A stretch of 64,000 bases of DNA from Octadecabacter ascidiaceicola (GTDB taxonomy: Bacteria; Pseudomonadota; Alphaproteobacteria; Rhodobacterales; Rhodobacteraceae): positions 62,001-126,000 of the forward strand of contig NZ_FXYD01000002.1 of the NCBI RefSeq assembly GCF_900185015.1, written 5' to 3'. Within the stretch, counting starts at the first letter, position 1, and every line of letters starts with the position of its first letter. The notes under the pieces were generated by a model. The model was not told the origin of the DNA and did not search any database. It saw only the letters and a program-made list of their open reading frames with translations. Of the stretch, positions 20,954 to 30,253 are shown in pieces. Position numbers and translations under genes: made by a program.

Positions 20954-21878
20954 CTGCAAGGATCTCGCGGGCGCGGGCGCAATCGGCATCCATTTGCGTG
21001 ACCAATGCATCAAGACTGTCGAATTTCTCTTCGCCGCGCAGGTATTCAACCAAGGCAACGCTTAACCGTGCGCCGTAAAGATCACCCGAAAAATCAAAGA
21101 GATAGCTTTCGCAATTCGGCACGTCCCCATCAAACATTGGGCGGATACCGATAGACGCGGCGCCGTTGTACGTGCCTTCGTGTGGTCCTTCTAGGACGTC
21201 GACCTTAACCGCATAAACGCCAAACTTTGGCGGGTGCAGCCCGTCGATAGACATGTTGGCCGTTGGAAACCCAAGGTCACGGCCACGCTGTTCGCCGGTG
21301 ACGACAGGGCCGACGATCCGGTGCCAATGGCCCAACATTTCAGCGGCGATGCGCGGGGTTCCATCAGCGAGCGCTTGGCGGATCGCGGTGGATGATACGT
21401 CGCCAGCCGCCGTGGACAGCATCGGGGCAATCGTTACGCCAAAACCCATCTCCTCGCCGAAGGCGATCAAGTCTTGTGTCGTTCCTGCGCGGCCTTTGCC
21501 GAAACAGAAGTCTTCACCAACGACCACATGGGTCAACCCGAGGCGATCCGTGATGATCGATTGCGCGAACTCTTCGGGTGAAAGGGCGGCGAGCGCGTCG
21601 TTAAACGGTACTTGGTACAGCCGCTCAACCCCCAATTTTTCAAGGCGATTTGCCTTGGAGTCGGCATTCATCAATCGGAATGGCGGAGCGTCCGGTGCGA
21701 AGTAGTCGCGCGGGTGGGGTTCAAACGTCAGGATGCCAAGGGGTGCACCATTTGCGACGCTGCGGGTCAGGTCGATGACCGCTTGGTGGCCAAGGTGAAC
21801 GCCGTCAAAGTTGCCAATGGCCGCAGCGGCGCCGCGATCTTCAGGGGCAATGAAATATGGGTCTCGTATGATGCGCAT
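20946..21878 (-). CDS. ribF: Bifunctional riboflavin kinase/FAD synthetase
   Basis: 310 residues. The N-terminal nucleotidyltransferase module has GNFDGVHLGHQAV (22-34) and TFEPHPRDYF. The C-terminal flavokinase module has GRDLGFPTANM, YNGAASIGIRPMF and CESYLFDFSGDLYG. It converts riboflavin to FMN and then FAD in the cytosol. It heads the run with ycgN and the threonine aldolase gene; the ycgN start lies inside its last codons. Confidence 0.95.
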   Translation of the reverse strand: MRIIRDPYFIAPEDRGAAAAIGNFDGVHLGHQAVIDLTRSVANGAPLGILTFEPHPRDYFAPDAPPFRLMNADSKANRLEKLGVERLYQVPFNDALAALSPEEFAQSIITDRLGLTHVVVGEDFCFGKGRAGTTQDLIAFGEEMGFGVTIAPMLSTAAGDVSSTAIRQALADGTPRIAAEMLGHWHRIVGPVVTGEQRGRDLGFPTANMSIDGLHPPKFGVYAVKVDVLEGPHEGTYNGAASIGIRPMFDGDVPNCESYLFDFSGDLYGARLSVALVEYLRGEEKFDSLDALVTQMDADCARAREILADV

Positions 21879-21913
21879 GAGGTTGCGTAGCCCGCCCGCG
21901 CGTCAGGATCAAG

Positions 21914-22369
21914 TCAGTCGAATTTCCGCGATGGCGCTAGAACCACAGCTTCGCCTTTCAGGACCTTCTTGCCATCGATTTCGCAGTGGGTATCCATCGT
22001 CACGCGGCGTTTGCCGATGTCCATGTCTGTGACCGTAACAACGGCATCCACCATGTCGCCTGGGCGCACGGGGGCCATGAATTTAAGGGACTGACCGAGA
22101 TAAACCGTGCCGTGGCCCGGGAGCTGTTCACCGATAACCGCAGAAATCAGGCCCGCCGTCAGCATGCCGTGAGCGATGCGGCCTTCAAAGATAGTTTCGT
22201 TGGCATAGTCATCGTCGAGGTGCACAGGATTATGGTCCGTCGAAATTTCGGCGAACATTTCGATATCGCGGTCGGTGATCATCTTGCGCAAGGAGCGCGA
22301 CATACCGATTTCGATATCTTCAATACAGATGGTTCCGCGGTAATCATTGTCGAGCATGTTGTCATCCAT
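21914..22369 (-). CDS. MaoC-like (R)-specific enoyl-CoA hydratase family protein
   Basis: 151 residues with a single hotdog fold. FAEISTDHNPVHLDDDYA (about 40-57) contains the Asp-His hydratase motif, followed by RIAHGMLTAGLIS. Family members hydrate trans-2-enoyl-CoA to (R)-3-hydroxyacyl-CoA. ATG 22369 and ATG 22357 are both possible; neither has a strong ribosome site. It stands alone between ribF and the HAD gene. Confidence 0.87.
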   Translation of the reverse strand: MDDNMLDNDYRGTICIEDIEIGMSRSLRKMITDRDIEMFAEISTDHNPVHLDDDYANETIFEGRIAHGMLTAGLISAVIGEQLPGHGTVYLGQSLKFMAPVRPGDMVDAVVTVTDMDIGKRRVTMDTHCEIDGKKVLKGEAVVLAPSRKFD

Positions 22370-22451
22370 CGAGTAACAAAAATTCTTCTATACCAGTTAG
22401 GTTGAAATATTGTTACTTTGCAAGTGCAGCATTTGTCAAGGCATTCTTAAC

Positions 22452-23324
22452 TTATCGAAGAAATCCAATCGCATAGGTTGGTGTGACTTTTTCGCTTTGA
22501 ATATAAGCATTTAGCAACGCTTGGTCCGGTTGATCGGCCGTTTTGGTTTCCGTTGCGGCAAGGCCGCCGGTGATGAAAAGGCTGTCGATGTCTTCTTGTT
22601 GGGCCCCCAAAATGTCTGTGCGAATCCCGTCACCGATGGCGATTATACGTGGATCTGTTAACGAACCGTCTAAGGCTGCGTACCGACGACGGGCGAGGTC
22701 ATAGATCGGGGGATGAGGTTTGCCGAAGTAGAGGCTTTCACCCCCCATTTCCGTATACAAAGCCGCCAGCGCGCCCGCGCACCATTCGCGGGTTTCGCCA
22801 CGATCAACGATGATATCGGGATTGGCGCACAGCAGCTTTAGCCCCTTGGTTTTCGCATAAAGGAAATCGGTGCGGTTCACATCCACGTCCGCTTGGGTGT
22901 CAAAAGGGCCGCAGCAAACGATGCCCTCGGCCTGATCAAGCGGAACCTTTTGAATATCAACAGGATTTTTGATGAGCTTTAGGGGTTTGAAGAAGTCGTC
23001 ATCGCGGGGTGTTTCGCCCATGAAGTAGACCTTTTCGCCAACAATACCGCGGAACATAGCTGCGCGTGCAGAATCGCCGGAGGTCGCGATTGCGTCCCAG
23101 CATTGCGCCATGCCCATGTCCAAAAGCTGCTGCGCAACGCTGTCCCAAGGGCGCGGGGAATTGGTGACCAGCACGACTTTGCCACCGCGCTCACGGTAAG
23201 ACGCCATCGCGGAAATCGCGTCCTGAAACGGGGTAATTCCGTTGTGCATACAGCCCCAAAGGTCAACGAAAGCTACGTCATATTGATCGGAAATTTCGGT
23301 GAAGGTGTTAACGATTTGGGACAT
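22452..23324 (-). CDS. Class IIA HAD-type hydrolase, TIGR01459-like
   Basis: 290 residues from ATG 23324 (MSQIVNTFTEIS) with AAAGG 9 nt upstream; the frame is open to 23393 only because it runs through an 11-bp repeat array. The HAD nucleophile region reads FVDLWGCMHNG: Asp21 is present but the usual second Asp of DxD is Trp23, a form I recall for this family. LVTNSPRP is motif II; GKPHPPIY and IGDGIRTDILGA are motifs III and IV of NagD-like proteins. Sugar-phosphate-like substrate is a guess. Its upstream DNA is the unusual repeat described separately. Confidence 0.85.
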   Translation of the reverse strand: MSQIVNTFTEISDQYDVAFVDLWGCMHNGITPFQDAISAMASYRERGGKVVLVTNSPRPWDSVAQQLLDMGMAQCWDAIATSGDSARAAMFRGIVGEKVYFMGETPRDDDFFKPLKLIKNPVDIQKVPLDQAEGIVCCGPFDTQADVDVNRTDFLYAKTKGLKLLCANPDIIVDRGETREWCAGALAALYTEMGGESLYFGKPHPPIYDLARRRYAALDGSLTDPRIIAIGDGIRTDILGAQQEDIDSLFITGGLAATETKTADQPDQALLNAYIQSEKVTPTYAIGFLR

Positions 23325-23343
23325 GGATTTACCTTTTGTTAGC

Positions 23344-23398
23344 GGGCACAACCCGTGCACAACGCGTACACAAGCTGTACACACCCTGTACATACCGC
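23344..23398. repeat. Five tandem 11-bp repeats upstream of the HAD gene
   Basis: Units on the + strand begin at 23344, 23355, 23366, 23377 and 23388 (gggcacaaccc, gtgcacaacgc, gtacacaagct, gtacacaccct, gtacataccgc). Spacing is exactly 11 bp. The array lies between the pyrophosphatase terminator and the HAD start codon, about 20-75 bp before the ATG, so it occupies the promoter or 5' leader. It could bind a protein repeatedly on one DNA face. Confidence 0.75.
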
Positions 23399-23406
23399 GC
23401 GTGCAG

Positions 23407-23443
23407 AAAAAAAGGGCGCCGAACCGAATGGTCGACGCCCTTT
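23407..23443 (-). terminator. Terminator of the pyrophosphatase gene
   Basis: Read on the minus strand: AAAGGGCGTCGA, a 9-nt loop, TCGGCGCCCTTT (one mismatch) followed by more T, a typical intrinsic terminator. It lies 19 bp after the pyrophosphatase stop and isolates the HAD gene downstream. Confidence 0.85.
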
Positions 23444-23462
23444 ATTCATCGATTGTTAAGAA

Positions 23463-24380
23463 TCAGACCTTCAGGGAAGGGATGATCTGCTTTTTGCGGC
23501 TCATGATGCCAGGCAGGACAACGTTGTCGCCGGACACGGTGGCGCCGAATGATTTTTCTGCGACGGATTTGACCATATCGTTTGGCACCAGCAATGTGGC
23601 TTCTTCGTTGAGGATATCGACGACGAAGAGCAAAACTTGGTCAACGCCATCTTCGGTTGCAACGTCTGTCATGGAGTTCATGATGGACGCTTTGCGGTCC
23701 AGCACGATGGCCGGCGCTGTGGTTTCCAGAACGGAGACGCGGAATTTGGTGCCATCGACGGTGAATTCTTTGGAATCCATACGCAGCAGTTCCGCGTCAG
23801 TGAAGGCTGAGACATCAGATTTCGCCGCGAACATTTCGGATGCGTAATCAGTCACGTTCAGGTTCAATTCACCAGCCAGTGCTAGGGCGAGGTCTTTGTC
23901 TGTGTCGGTTGTTGTCGGGGAGCGGAATTCCAGCGTGTCAGACAGGATACAGCTAAGCATCACGCCTTTGATGTTGTCTGGCATGTGTGCTGCGTGTTCG
24001 CCCATCAGGTCGTGCATGATGGTCGCGGTGCAGGCCAGCGGGCGCACTGTGATGTCGATCGGGCCTTTGGTTTCCAGACCGCCGACCAGTTTGTGGTGGT
24101 CGATGATCGCGGTGATGTTCGCGCCGTTGATGTTGGCTGGCAGCTCAGCTGGGTTGTTTGTGTCAACGATGACGCAGTCCTGATCGTCGGCAACGTCGTC
24201 GATGATGTCAGGTTGTGCGAAGCCCCATTTTTCAGCAACAAACGCCGCTTCGGTGTTTGGTGTGCCAAGCAAAACGGCTTTTGCAGGTGTACCTGTGTGG
24301 TTCAGGAACCAGTCCCAGATAAGCGCGGAACCTAAGGAGTCTGTGTCGGGGGCCTTGTGGCCGAAAACGAGAGTGGTCAT
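23463..24380 (-). CDS. ppaC: Manganese-dependent inorganic pyrophosphatase (family II)
   Basis: 305 residues from ATG 24380 (MTTLVFGHKAPDTD), with AAAGG 11 nt upstream; a GTG at 24392 is in frame but too close to that site. DHH-family motifs: HKAPDTDSLGSA (8-19), DTNNP and IDHHKLVGG (about 93-101), and the C-terminal DHHA2 end ...SRKKQIIPSL. It hydrolyses pyrophosphate released by biosynthesis, using Mn2+. Single gene closed by a strong terminator. Confidence 0.95.
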   Translation of the reverse strand: MTTLVFGHKAPDTDSLGSALIWDWFLNHTGTPAKAVLLGTPNTEAAFVAEKWGFAQPDIIDDVADDQDCVIVDTNNPAELPANINGANITAIIDHHKLVGGLETKGPIDITVRPLACTATIMHDLMGEHAAHMPDNIKGVMLSCILSDTLEFRSPTTTDTDKDLALALAGELNLNVTDYASEMFAAKSDVSAFTDAELLRMDSKEFTVDGTKFRVSVLETTAPAIVLDRKASIMNSMTDVATEDGVDQVLLFVVDILNEEATLLVPNDMVKSVAEKSFGATVSGDNVVLPGIMSRKKQIIPSLKV

Positions 24381-24485
24381 GGGGTGATACACCTTTCAAA
24401 GCGTCGATTTGGCCGCGTTATAGGCGGGGTATTTCGCGTTGTCACCCACCGCAAACGCAACGCGCCTATGTGTCGCGCGAAGGTC

Positions 24486-24839
24486 TCACAACCCCAGTTC
24501 GGCACGCTTTTTCTTGGTGAGGGCGGCGATGGCCATCTCGTAGGAATAGGCGATGTGGTTTTGCAGTTCTGTGTCTGACAATCCGGGTGAACGGGTGTCT
24601 TGCAGCCACTTCATCCCGCGCGAGGCGAGGTAGGGCGCAGGGCGGATGCCGGGCGTTTCTGGCAAGACTTCGAAGGCGATGGGGGTGACCTTGAACGTTA
24701 CCGCTGTTTCGCCGTCGTTCCAGCCCAAAACAGCGAACAATTTGCCACCGACTTTCCAGACGTCGGAATTGCCCCATTGGACGACGTGGGTCGATTGGGG
24801 CAGGGAGGCGCAGAAGGCCATGATGTCATCGCGGGTCAT
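24486..24839 (-). CDS. MmcQ/YjbR-family DNA-binding-like protein
   Basis: 117 residues, a full-length YjbR fold. It has VVQWGNSDVWKVGGKLFAVLGW and a C-terminal YEMAIAALTKKKR. Structures of this family are CyaY-like, and DNA binding is only inferred. It is divergent from the DUF2161 gene at 24894 with a 54-bp gap. Confidence 0.85.
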   Translation of the reverse strand: MTRDDIMAFCASLPQSTHVVQWGNSDVWKVGGKLFAVLGWNDGETAVTFKVTPIAFEVLPETPGIRPAPYLASRGMKWLQDTRSPGLSDTELQNHIAYSYEMAIAALTKKKRAELGL

Positions 24840-24893
24840 AGCCGTAGTTTGGTGGCTTGGTTCATGGGTGTAAATGTTGTTAATCTGGCGGAC

Positions 24894-25550
24894 ATGAGTA
24901 AATCCCGCGAAGCAGACCTATACGCCCCCGTGAAAGCCTATCTTCAGCGGCAAGGGTATGACGTGAAAGGCGAAGTCGGGGCGGCGGATGTTGTTGGGCG
25001 GCGGAGCGATGAACTGGTGGTGGTTGAGCTAAAGCTCGGGTTTTCGCTGGCGCTGTTTCATCAGGGAATTGATCGGCTGGCGGTGACGGATGAGGTTTAC
25101 GTGGCCGTGCCTGCAGGTGGGAAAACCAAGGCGCTTCGGTCCAACGTGAAATTGGCGCGGCGGCTGGGGCTTGGTGTTTTGACAGTGCGGCTGCGCGATG
25201 GGTTTGTTGAGGCCTTGGCCGACCCGGGGCCTTATGCCGCGCGCAAGATCAAGAAAAAGAAAACCAAGATGCTGCGCGAGTTTGACCGTTTGGATGGTGA
25301 TCCGAACGAAGGGGGCGCTACGCGCCATGGGATCGTGACGGGCTATCGCCAAGACGCTTTAAAATGCGCGTTGTATCTGGTGAATGCAGGGGCCGAAAAG
25401 GGCGCGATTGTCGCTAAGGCCACTGGCGTGAAGACCGCGACCTCGATCATGCGGGACAACCATTACGGCTGGTTTGAAAAGATCGAAAAGGGTGTCTACG
25501 GGCTGACGGTGCAGGGCCAGCAAGGGATCAAAGATTGGGGTGAGGTTTAG
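24894..25550 (+). CDS. DUF2161 protein, putative PD-(D/E)XK-type enzyme
   Basis: 218 residues from ATG 24894 (MSKSREADLYAPVKAYL); the frame is open back to 24600 on the wrong side of the divergent YjbR-like gene. The fold hint is the N-terminal part: AADVVGRR and VVVELKLGFSLALFHQG, where D and ExK could form a nuclease-like metal site. The C-terminal third looks like a winged helix (GAEKGAIVAKATGVKTATSIMRDNHYGWFEK). Known in databases as a putative phosphodiesterase; activity is unproven. Confidence 0.82.
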   Translation: MSKSREADLYAPVKAYLQRQGYDVKGEVGAADVVGRRSDELVVVELKLGFSLALFHQGIDRLAVTDEVYVAVPAGGKTKALRSNVKLARRLGLGVLTVRLRDGFVEALADPGPYAARKIKKKKTKMLREFDRLDGDPNEGGATRHGIVTGYRQDALKCALYLVNAGAEKGAIVAKATGVKTATSIMRDNHYGWFEKIEKGVYGLTVQGQQGIKDWGEV

Positions 25551-25791
25551 GCCAAAGGGTGTCCGTACATTCGCGGCAAATGTCGGCATTGAGCCCATAT
25601 TGCTTGATGCTGCAGGAATCGTAAATGGCAGCTTTTCCCAAATCGCGAGTACGCTTTTAAAGGCGACAAATCGCCAAATGGTCACAACCTGGCCAACAAA
25701 TCGCCATATCATTCAAACATTTTGGTCAGCGTCGAGTTAGCGGCTTTTTGCACGGGAAATTGGGCAGTAGCCGGTTAGAGGAAAGTGAATT

Positions 25792-26898
25792 ATGCCTACA
25801 GAGCTTATCGTTGGTGGTGATTTTGAAGATCCTGGTGCAGGCGGAAGCTATGTCGTCACAAACAGCTTTGGTGCCTGGAGCGGCATCGAAATTGAGGCCG
25901 GCGCCCATAATTTCTACCATTCTGGAGCGTCTACGACGAATACTATAGTTGAGCTTGACGGGTACAGCGGTGCAACCTCAGTCTTGGAACAGAGCTTTGT
26001 TGTCGACATTGCTGGCAGAAATGCGGAACTGAGTTTTGATGCTGGCGGACGCAATACGACCGCTAACGGCAATGATCCGTTTCTAGTCGAAGTCCTCGAT
26101 TCCAGTGGGACGGTTGTTTTCACACAAAGTGTTACGCCGACCTCGTCTGGCAGTTTCGACACATTCACCTTCAACTTCCAGTTTCCCACGGCAGACACCT
26201 ATACGCTCCGCTTCACGGAGCAAGGCAGCGACAACTCAGAAGGAACGATCCTCGACAATATCTCATTGGTGGTTTGTTTTGCTGATGGCACGCGCATCGC
26301 GACACCTGACGGAGACGTAAAGGTCGAGAACCTCAGAACCGGGGATCTGGTTTTGACCAGCGATGGAAATGCAAAACCGATCAAATGGATTGGGTCGCGA
26401 AAGCTGACAGCGAAGGAATTGACTGCTCATCCGGAAAATAAGCCCATCGTTTTTCGTAAGAATTCTTTGGGCAATGCCATGCCGCAAGATGACCTAATGG
26501 TTTCGCCACAACATCGCATACTTGTGCGCTCTAAAGTTGCGATGCGCGTGTTTGGCACGCCGGAATCCCTTGTTCCCGCCAAGAAATTGACCATCCTAGA
26601 TGGAGTTGAAGTTCAAGAGCACTGCAAAGAGGTCACGTATTTCCATTTCGCGTTAGAAGAACACAGCATCGTTCTGGCTCACGGCGCATTTGCAGAAACC
26701 CTCTTTCTTGGACCGCAAGCATTGAAGACGCTTGGGCCAGATGCTGTCAAAGAGCTGAACTATCTGTTTCCTGACCTCGCCAAGCCCCATTTTGTACCAA
26801 AACCTGCCCGCGCGTTTCGTTCCAACAACAAGGATATCGAAATGCTGTGCAAGAGGTTGATGAAAAACGGAAAACCAGTGGTGGAGCTCCAGTTATGA
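25792..26898 (+). CDS. Hint-domain protein with N-terminal beta-sandwich
   Basis: 368 residues, no obvious signal peptide. Residues 1-158 form a Gly/Thr/Ser-rich beta domain (GGDFEDPG, VELDGYSG, LRFTEQGSDNSEGTILDNISL) resembling carbohydrate-binding or DUF642-like jelly rolls. The Hint domain begins at Cys162 (VCFADGTRIATPDG), with VENLRTGDLVLT, a histidine block MVSPQHRILV, and ALEEHSIVLAHGAFAETL. Hint_2 domains are seen in secreted repeat-toxin-like proteins of Rhodobacteraceae, and Cys at position 1 implies self-cleavage could occur. GAGGAAAG stands before ATG 25792. The stop overlaps the start of the next gene (ATGA). Confidence 0.85.
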   Translation: MPTELIVGGDFEDPGAGGSYVVTNSFGAWSGIEIEAGAHNFYHSGASTTNTIVELDGYSGATSVLEQSFVVDIAGRNAELSFDAGGRNTTANGNDPFLVEVLDSSGTVVFTQSVTPTSSGSFDTFTFNFQFPTADTYTLRFTEQGSDNSEGTILDNISLVVCFADGTRIATPDGDVKVENLRTGDLVLTSDGNAKPIKWIGSRKLTAKELTAHPENKPIVFRKNSLGNAMPQDDLMVSPQHRILVRSKVAMRVFGTPESLVPAKKLTILDGVEVQEHCKEVTYFHFALEEHSIVLAHGAFAETLFLGPQALKTLGPDAVKELNYLFPDLAKPHFVPKPARAFRSNNKDIEMLCKRLMKNGKPVVELQL

Positions 26899-27224
26899 TA
26901 GCACCGACGAATTTGGAGTGGAGTTGCTCAGGGAATTCCGCAGTCATCACTGATGCATATGTTGAGGCCGCGAAGCAGAAACACGGGTCAGAATTTACTT
27001 TCTGGGCTCGAGTGGACGACTCTGGCTGCATTGAAGTTGCCCAAGTCTTGAAAATTGTTGAAACCGTTGCCGATGAGCGCCGTGAAGTAAATCTCGCTAA
27101 TGTGAGACAGCGTGATTCAAAGGCAAAACTGGGTGGTTATATCGTGAACATTATTGACCCTGTTGTGCCGGATGATGGCAAAAGTCTCCCCATCATAAAG
27201 AACTTACGAATTTCCCTAAATTGA
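26895..27224 (+). CDS. Hypothetical protein coupled to the Hint gene
   Basis: 109 residues from ATG 26895, which overlaps the Hint stop as ATGA; the frame is open back to 26847 inside the Hint gene. The predicted protein (MIAPTNLEWSC...) is soluble and mixed alpha/beta, with no signal peptide, membrane helix or domain I recognise. Coupled translation suggests it works with, or holds in check, the Hint protein. Its G+C looks lower than that of the flanking housekeeping genes. Confidence 0.65.
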   Translation: MIAPTNLEWSCSGNSAVITDAYVEAAKQKHGSEFTFWARVDDSGCIEVAQVLKIVETVADERREVNLANVRQRDSKAKLGGYIVNIIDPVVPDDGKSLPIIKNLRISLN

Positions 27225-27435
27225 CGGTCCAGGCCAAGGGCCCTCTCCGTCCCGGCGCACGATGCACACTTGCAAGAAACCGAGTTTCCTTCCAAGTGAT
27301 TTTTCTGGAAAGCGGACATATACGATTTAGAATTCAGCGGCGGCTTTGTCCCGCATAGCGGACAATTCAGGCTTGGAGACCAGTCTCTGGAAACATGCGT
27401 TTTTCGAAGCCTCACCAGAATCTCAAAACGCGCTG

Positions 27436-27464
27436 TTGACTCGTATCTGGGGTTTGCATACCAA
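27436..27464 (+). promoter_or_regulatory. Candidate promoter of groESL
   Basis: TTGACT at 27436-27441 and TACCAA at 27459-27464 are separated by 17 bp, directly upstream of the CIRCE element, the usual arrangement. The -10 is a poor match to consensus. Confidence 0.45.
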
Positions 27465-27471
27465 TCCGCTG

Positions 27472-27498
27472 CTAGCACTCGCATGGTGTGAGTGCTAA
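27472..27498 (+). promoter_or_regulatory. CIRCE element (HrcA operator)
   Basis: CTAGCACTC, nine bases, GAGTGCTAA: 17 of the 18 arm bases of the CIRCE consensus (TTAGCACTC-N9-GAGTGCTAA) match. HrcA binding here represses groESL until heat shock. hrcA itself is not in the window. Confidence 0.95.
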
Positions 27499-27551
27499 TG
27501 GCCTCAAACTGAGGCTAATGAATTGAAATTGCAAAGCAAGGAGCCTCAAAC

Positions 27552-27839
27552 ATGGCTTTTACTCCGCTTCACGATCGCGTTCTTGTGCGTCGCACAGAAG
27601 GTGAAGAAAAGACCGCTGGCGGCCTGATCATCCCAGACGCAGCAAAAGAAAAACCAGCTGAAGGTGAAATTATCGCTGTAGGCGAAGGCGCACGTAAAGA
27701 CAGCGGCGAGCTTGTCCCAATGGCTGTTAAAGCTGGCGACAAAGTGCTGTTCGGCAAATGGTCCGGCACAGAAATCACTATCGACGGCGAAGAGCTGTTG
27801 ATGATGAAAGAATCCGACATCATGGGTATCCTGTCCTAA
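27552..27839 (+). CDS. groES: Co-chaperonin GroES
   Basis: 95 residues, standard length. [12 protein letters not shown] at the start, the mobile loop around [12 protein letters not shown], and the end strand [10 protein letters not shown] are diagnostic. It forms the heptameric lid of the GroEL chamber in the cytosol. GCAAGGAGC precedes ATG 27552. First gene of groESL under CIRCE control, 42 bp before groEL. Confidence 0.98.
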   Translation: MAFTPLHDRVLVRRTEGEEKTAGGLIIPDAAKEKPAEGEIIAVGEGARKDSGELVPMAVKAGDKVLFGKWSGTEITIDGEELLMMKESDIMGILS

Positions 27840-27878
27840 TCGGACCTGACCCTTATTCGAAATATTCAAAGGAGCTAA

Positions 27879-29531
<1,653 letters not shown>

Positions 29532-29533
29532 TT

Positions 29534-29601
29534 ACAAACCCCTTGGGTTTGTGATCAGACTGCAAAGCGGGAGTTGTCTCAACGAGACAATGAGAGCTTT
29601 G
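29534..29601 (+). other. Structured 3' region of groEL (two hairpins)
   Basis: Hairpin 1: ACAAACCC-CTT-GGGTTTGT (29534-29552), 8 bp, perfect. Hairpin 2: outer stem CAAAGC/GCTTTG enclosing TTGTCTC-AAC-GAGACAA (29563-29601). Neither has a T tract, so they may protect the 3' end of the mRNA or be processing sites, with the real terminator further on at 29630. Confidence 0.6.
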
Positions 29602-29629
29602 AAGTCTAACCGCTTATACGAAAAAGAAG

Positions 29630-29659
29630 GGCGTCCCAATTGGGGCGCCTTTTGCCTTT
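29630..29659 (+). terminator. Rho-independent terminator of groESL
   Basis: GGCGTCCC-AATT-GGGGCGCC (one G-T pair) followed by TTTTGCCTTTT. The stem is almost identical to that of the atp operon terminator. Confidence 0.88.
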
Positions 29660-29669
29660 TCAAGTGGCG

Positions 29670-29713
29670 CAAAAATTCTAAGAATTTTTGAACAGATTTT
29701 CGGTGAAAATCTG
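29670..29713. repeat. Double-hairpin element, copy 1
   Basis: CAAAAATTC-TAA-GAATTTTTG followed after AA by CAGATTTTC-GGT-GAAAATCTG; both 9-bp stems are perfect. It lies 5 bp beyond the Nudix stop, between convergent genes. A second copy with changed but paired bases is at 54869-54915. Probably a bidirectional transcript end or a small mobile repeat. Confidence 0.7.
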
Positions 29714-29717
29714 GCGG

Positions 29718-30176
29718 CTAGCGTAAAATTGCTTCGAGGTGATCATAGACCACCGCACCCTCGTCGCCCCATGCGACCGCCGCCATAGATTTCGGTCGCA
29801 CTGTTAGGGTCGATAGCTCATCGCGGGTCACCCAGCGGCGGAACGATACCACTTTTTCAGGGTCTTGCCACGTGGGGTCGAGCGCACCCGCGACCAGCGT
29901 GCAGCGAAAAAAGATTTCGACCTGATGGAAAGTTCCATGCGGGTCGTGAAATTCGTTGATCAGGCAAGGGGCACCGACGCTAACCGTCAGCCCCGTTTCC
30001 TCCATCACCTCACGGGCGAGGTTTTCAGGGAGGCTTTGATGGGGCTCAGCGCCACCACCGGGGGCGCACCACAAATCGCCGCGGTTTTTGTAGGCGTTCA
30101 CCAGCAGGAGCTTATCTTCATACAGCAAAATCGCGCGGGCGGCGATGCGGACAGGGCGGGTTTGGGACTGTGTCAT
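29718..30176 (-). CDS. Nudix hydrolase
   Basis: 152 residues. The Nudix box is present as GGAEPHQSLPENLAREVMEETG (about 42-63). The catalytic REVMEE helix is intact, but the earlier Glu of the box is Gln. Such enzymes cleave nucleoside diphosphates linked to another group (for example ADP-ribose, NDP-sugars, oxidised nucleotides). Substrate cannot be told from the sequence. It is divergent from the lipase-like gene at 30254. Confidence 0.88.
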   Translation of the reverse strand: MTQSQTRPVRIAARAILLYEDKLLLVNAYKNRGDLWCAPGGGAEPHQSLPENLAREVMEETGLTVSVGAPCLINEFHDPHGTFHQVEIFFRCTLVAGALDPTWQDPEKVVSFRRWVTRDELSTLTVRPKSMAAVAWGDEGAVVYDHLEAILR

Positions 30177-30253
30177 AAGAGTAGCTTGGCCTGCGGCGAA
30201 AAGTCAGGCAAGCCAGACCTTATTAATCCGGCCAGACAGTCTATGTTGGGGAT

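Larger units (their letters stand above)
27225..27551. other. 327-bp gap holding the groESL control region
   Basis: No gene seen. The left part (27225-27430) has no recognisable signal. The right part holds a candidate sigma-70 promoter at 27436-27464 and a CIRCE operator at 27472-27498, followed by the groES ribosome site. Confidence 0.7.

Noticed and set aside
23344-23398. CRISPR array
   Set aside because: Repeats are 11 bp without spacers; no cas genes nearby.
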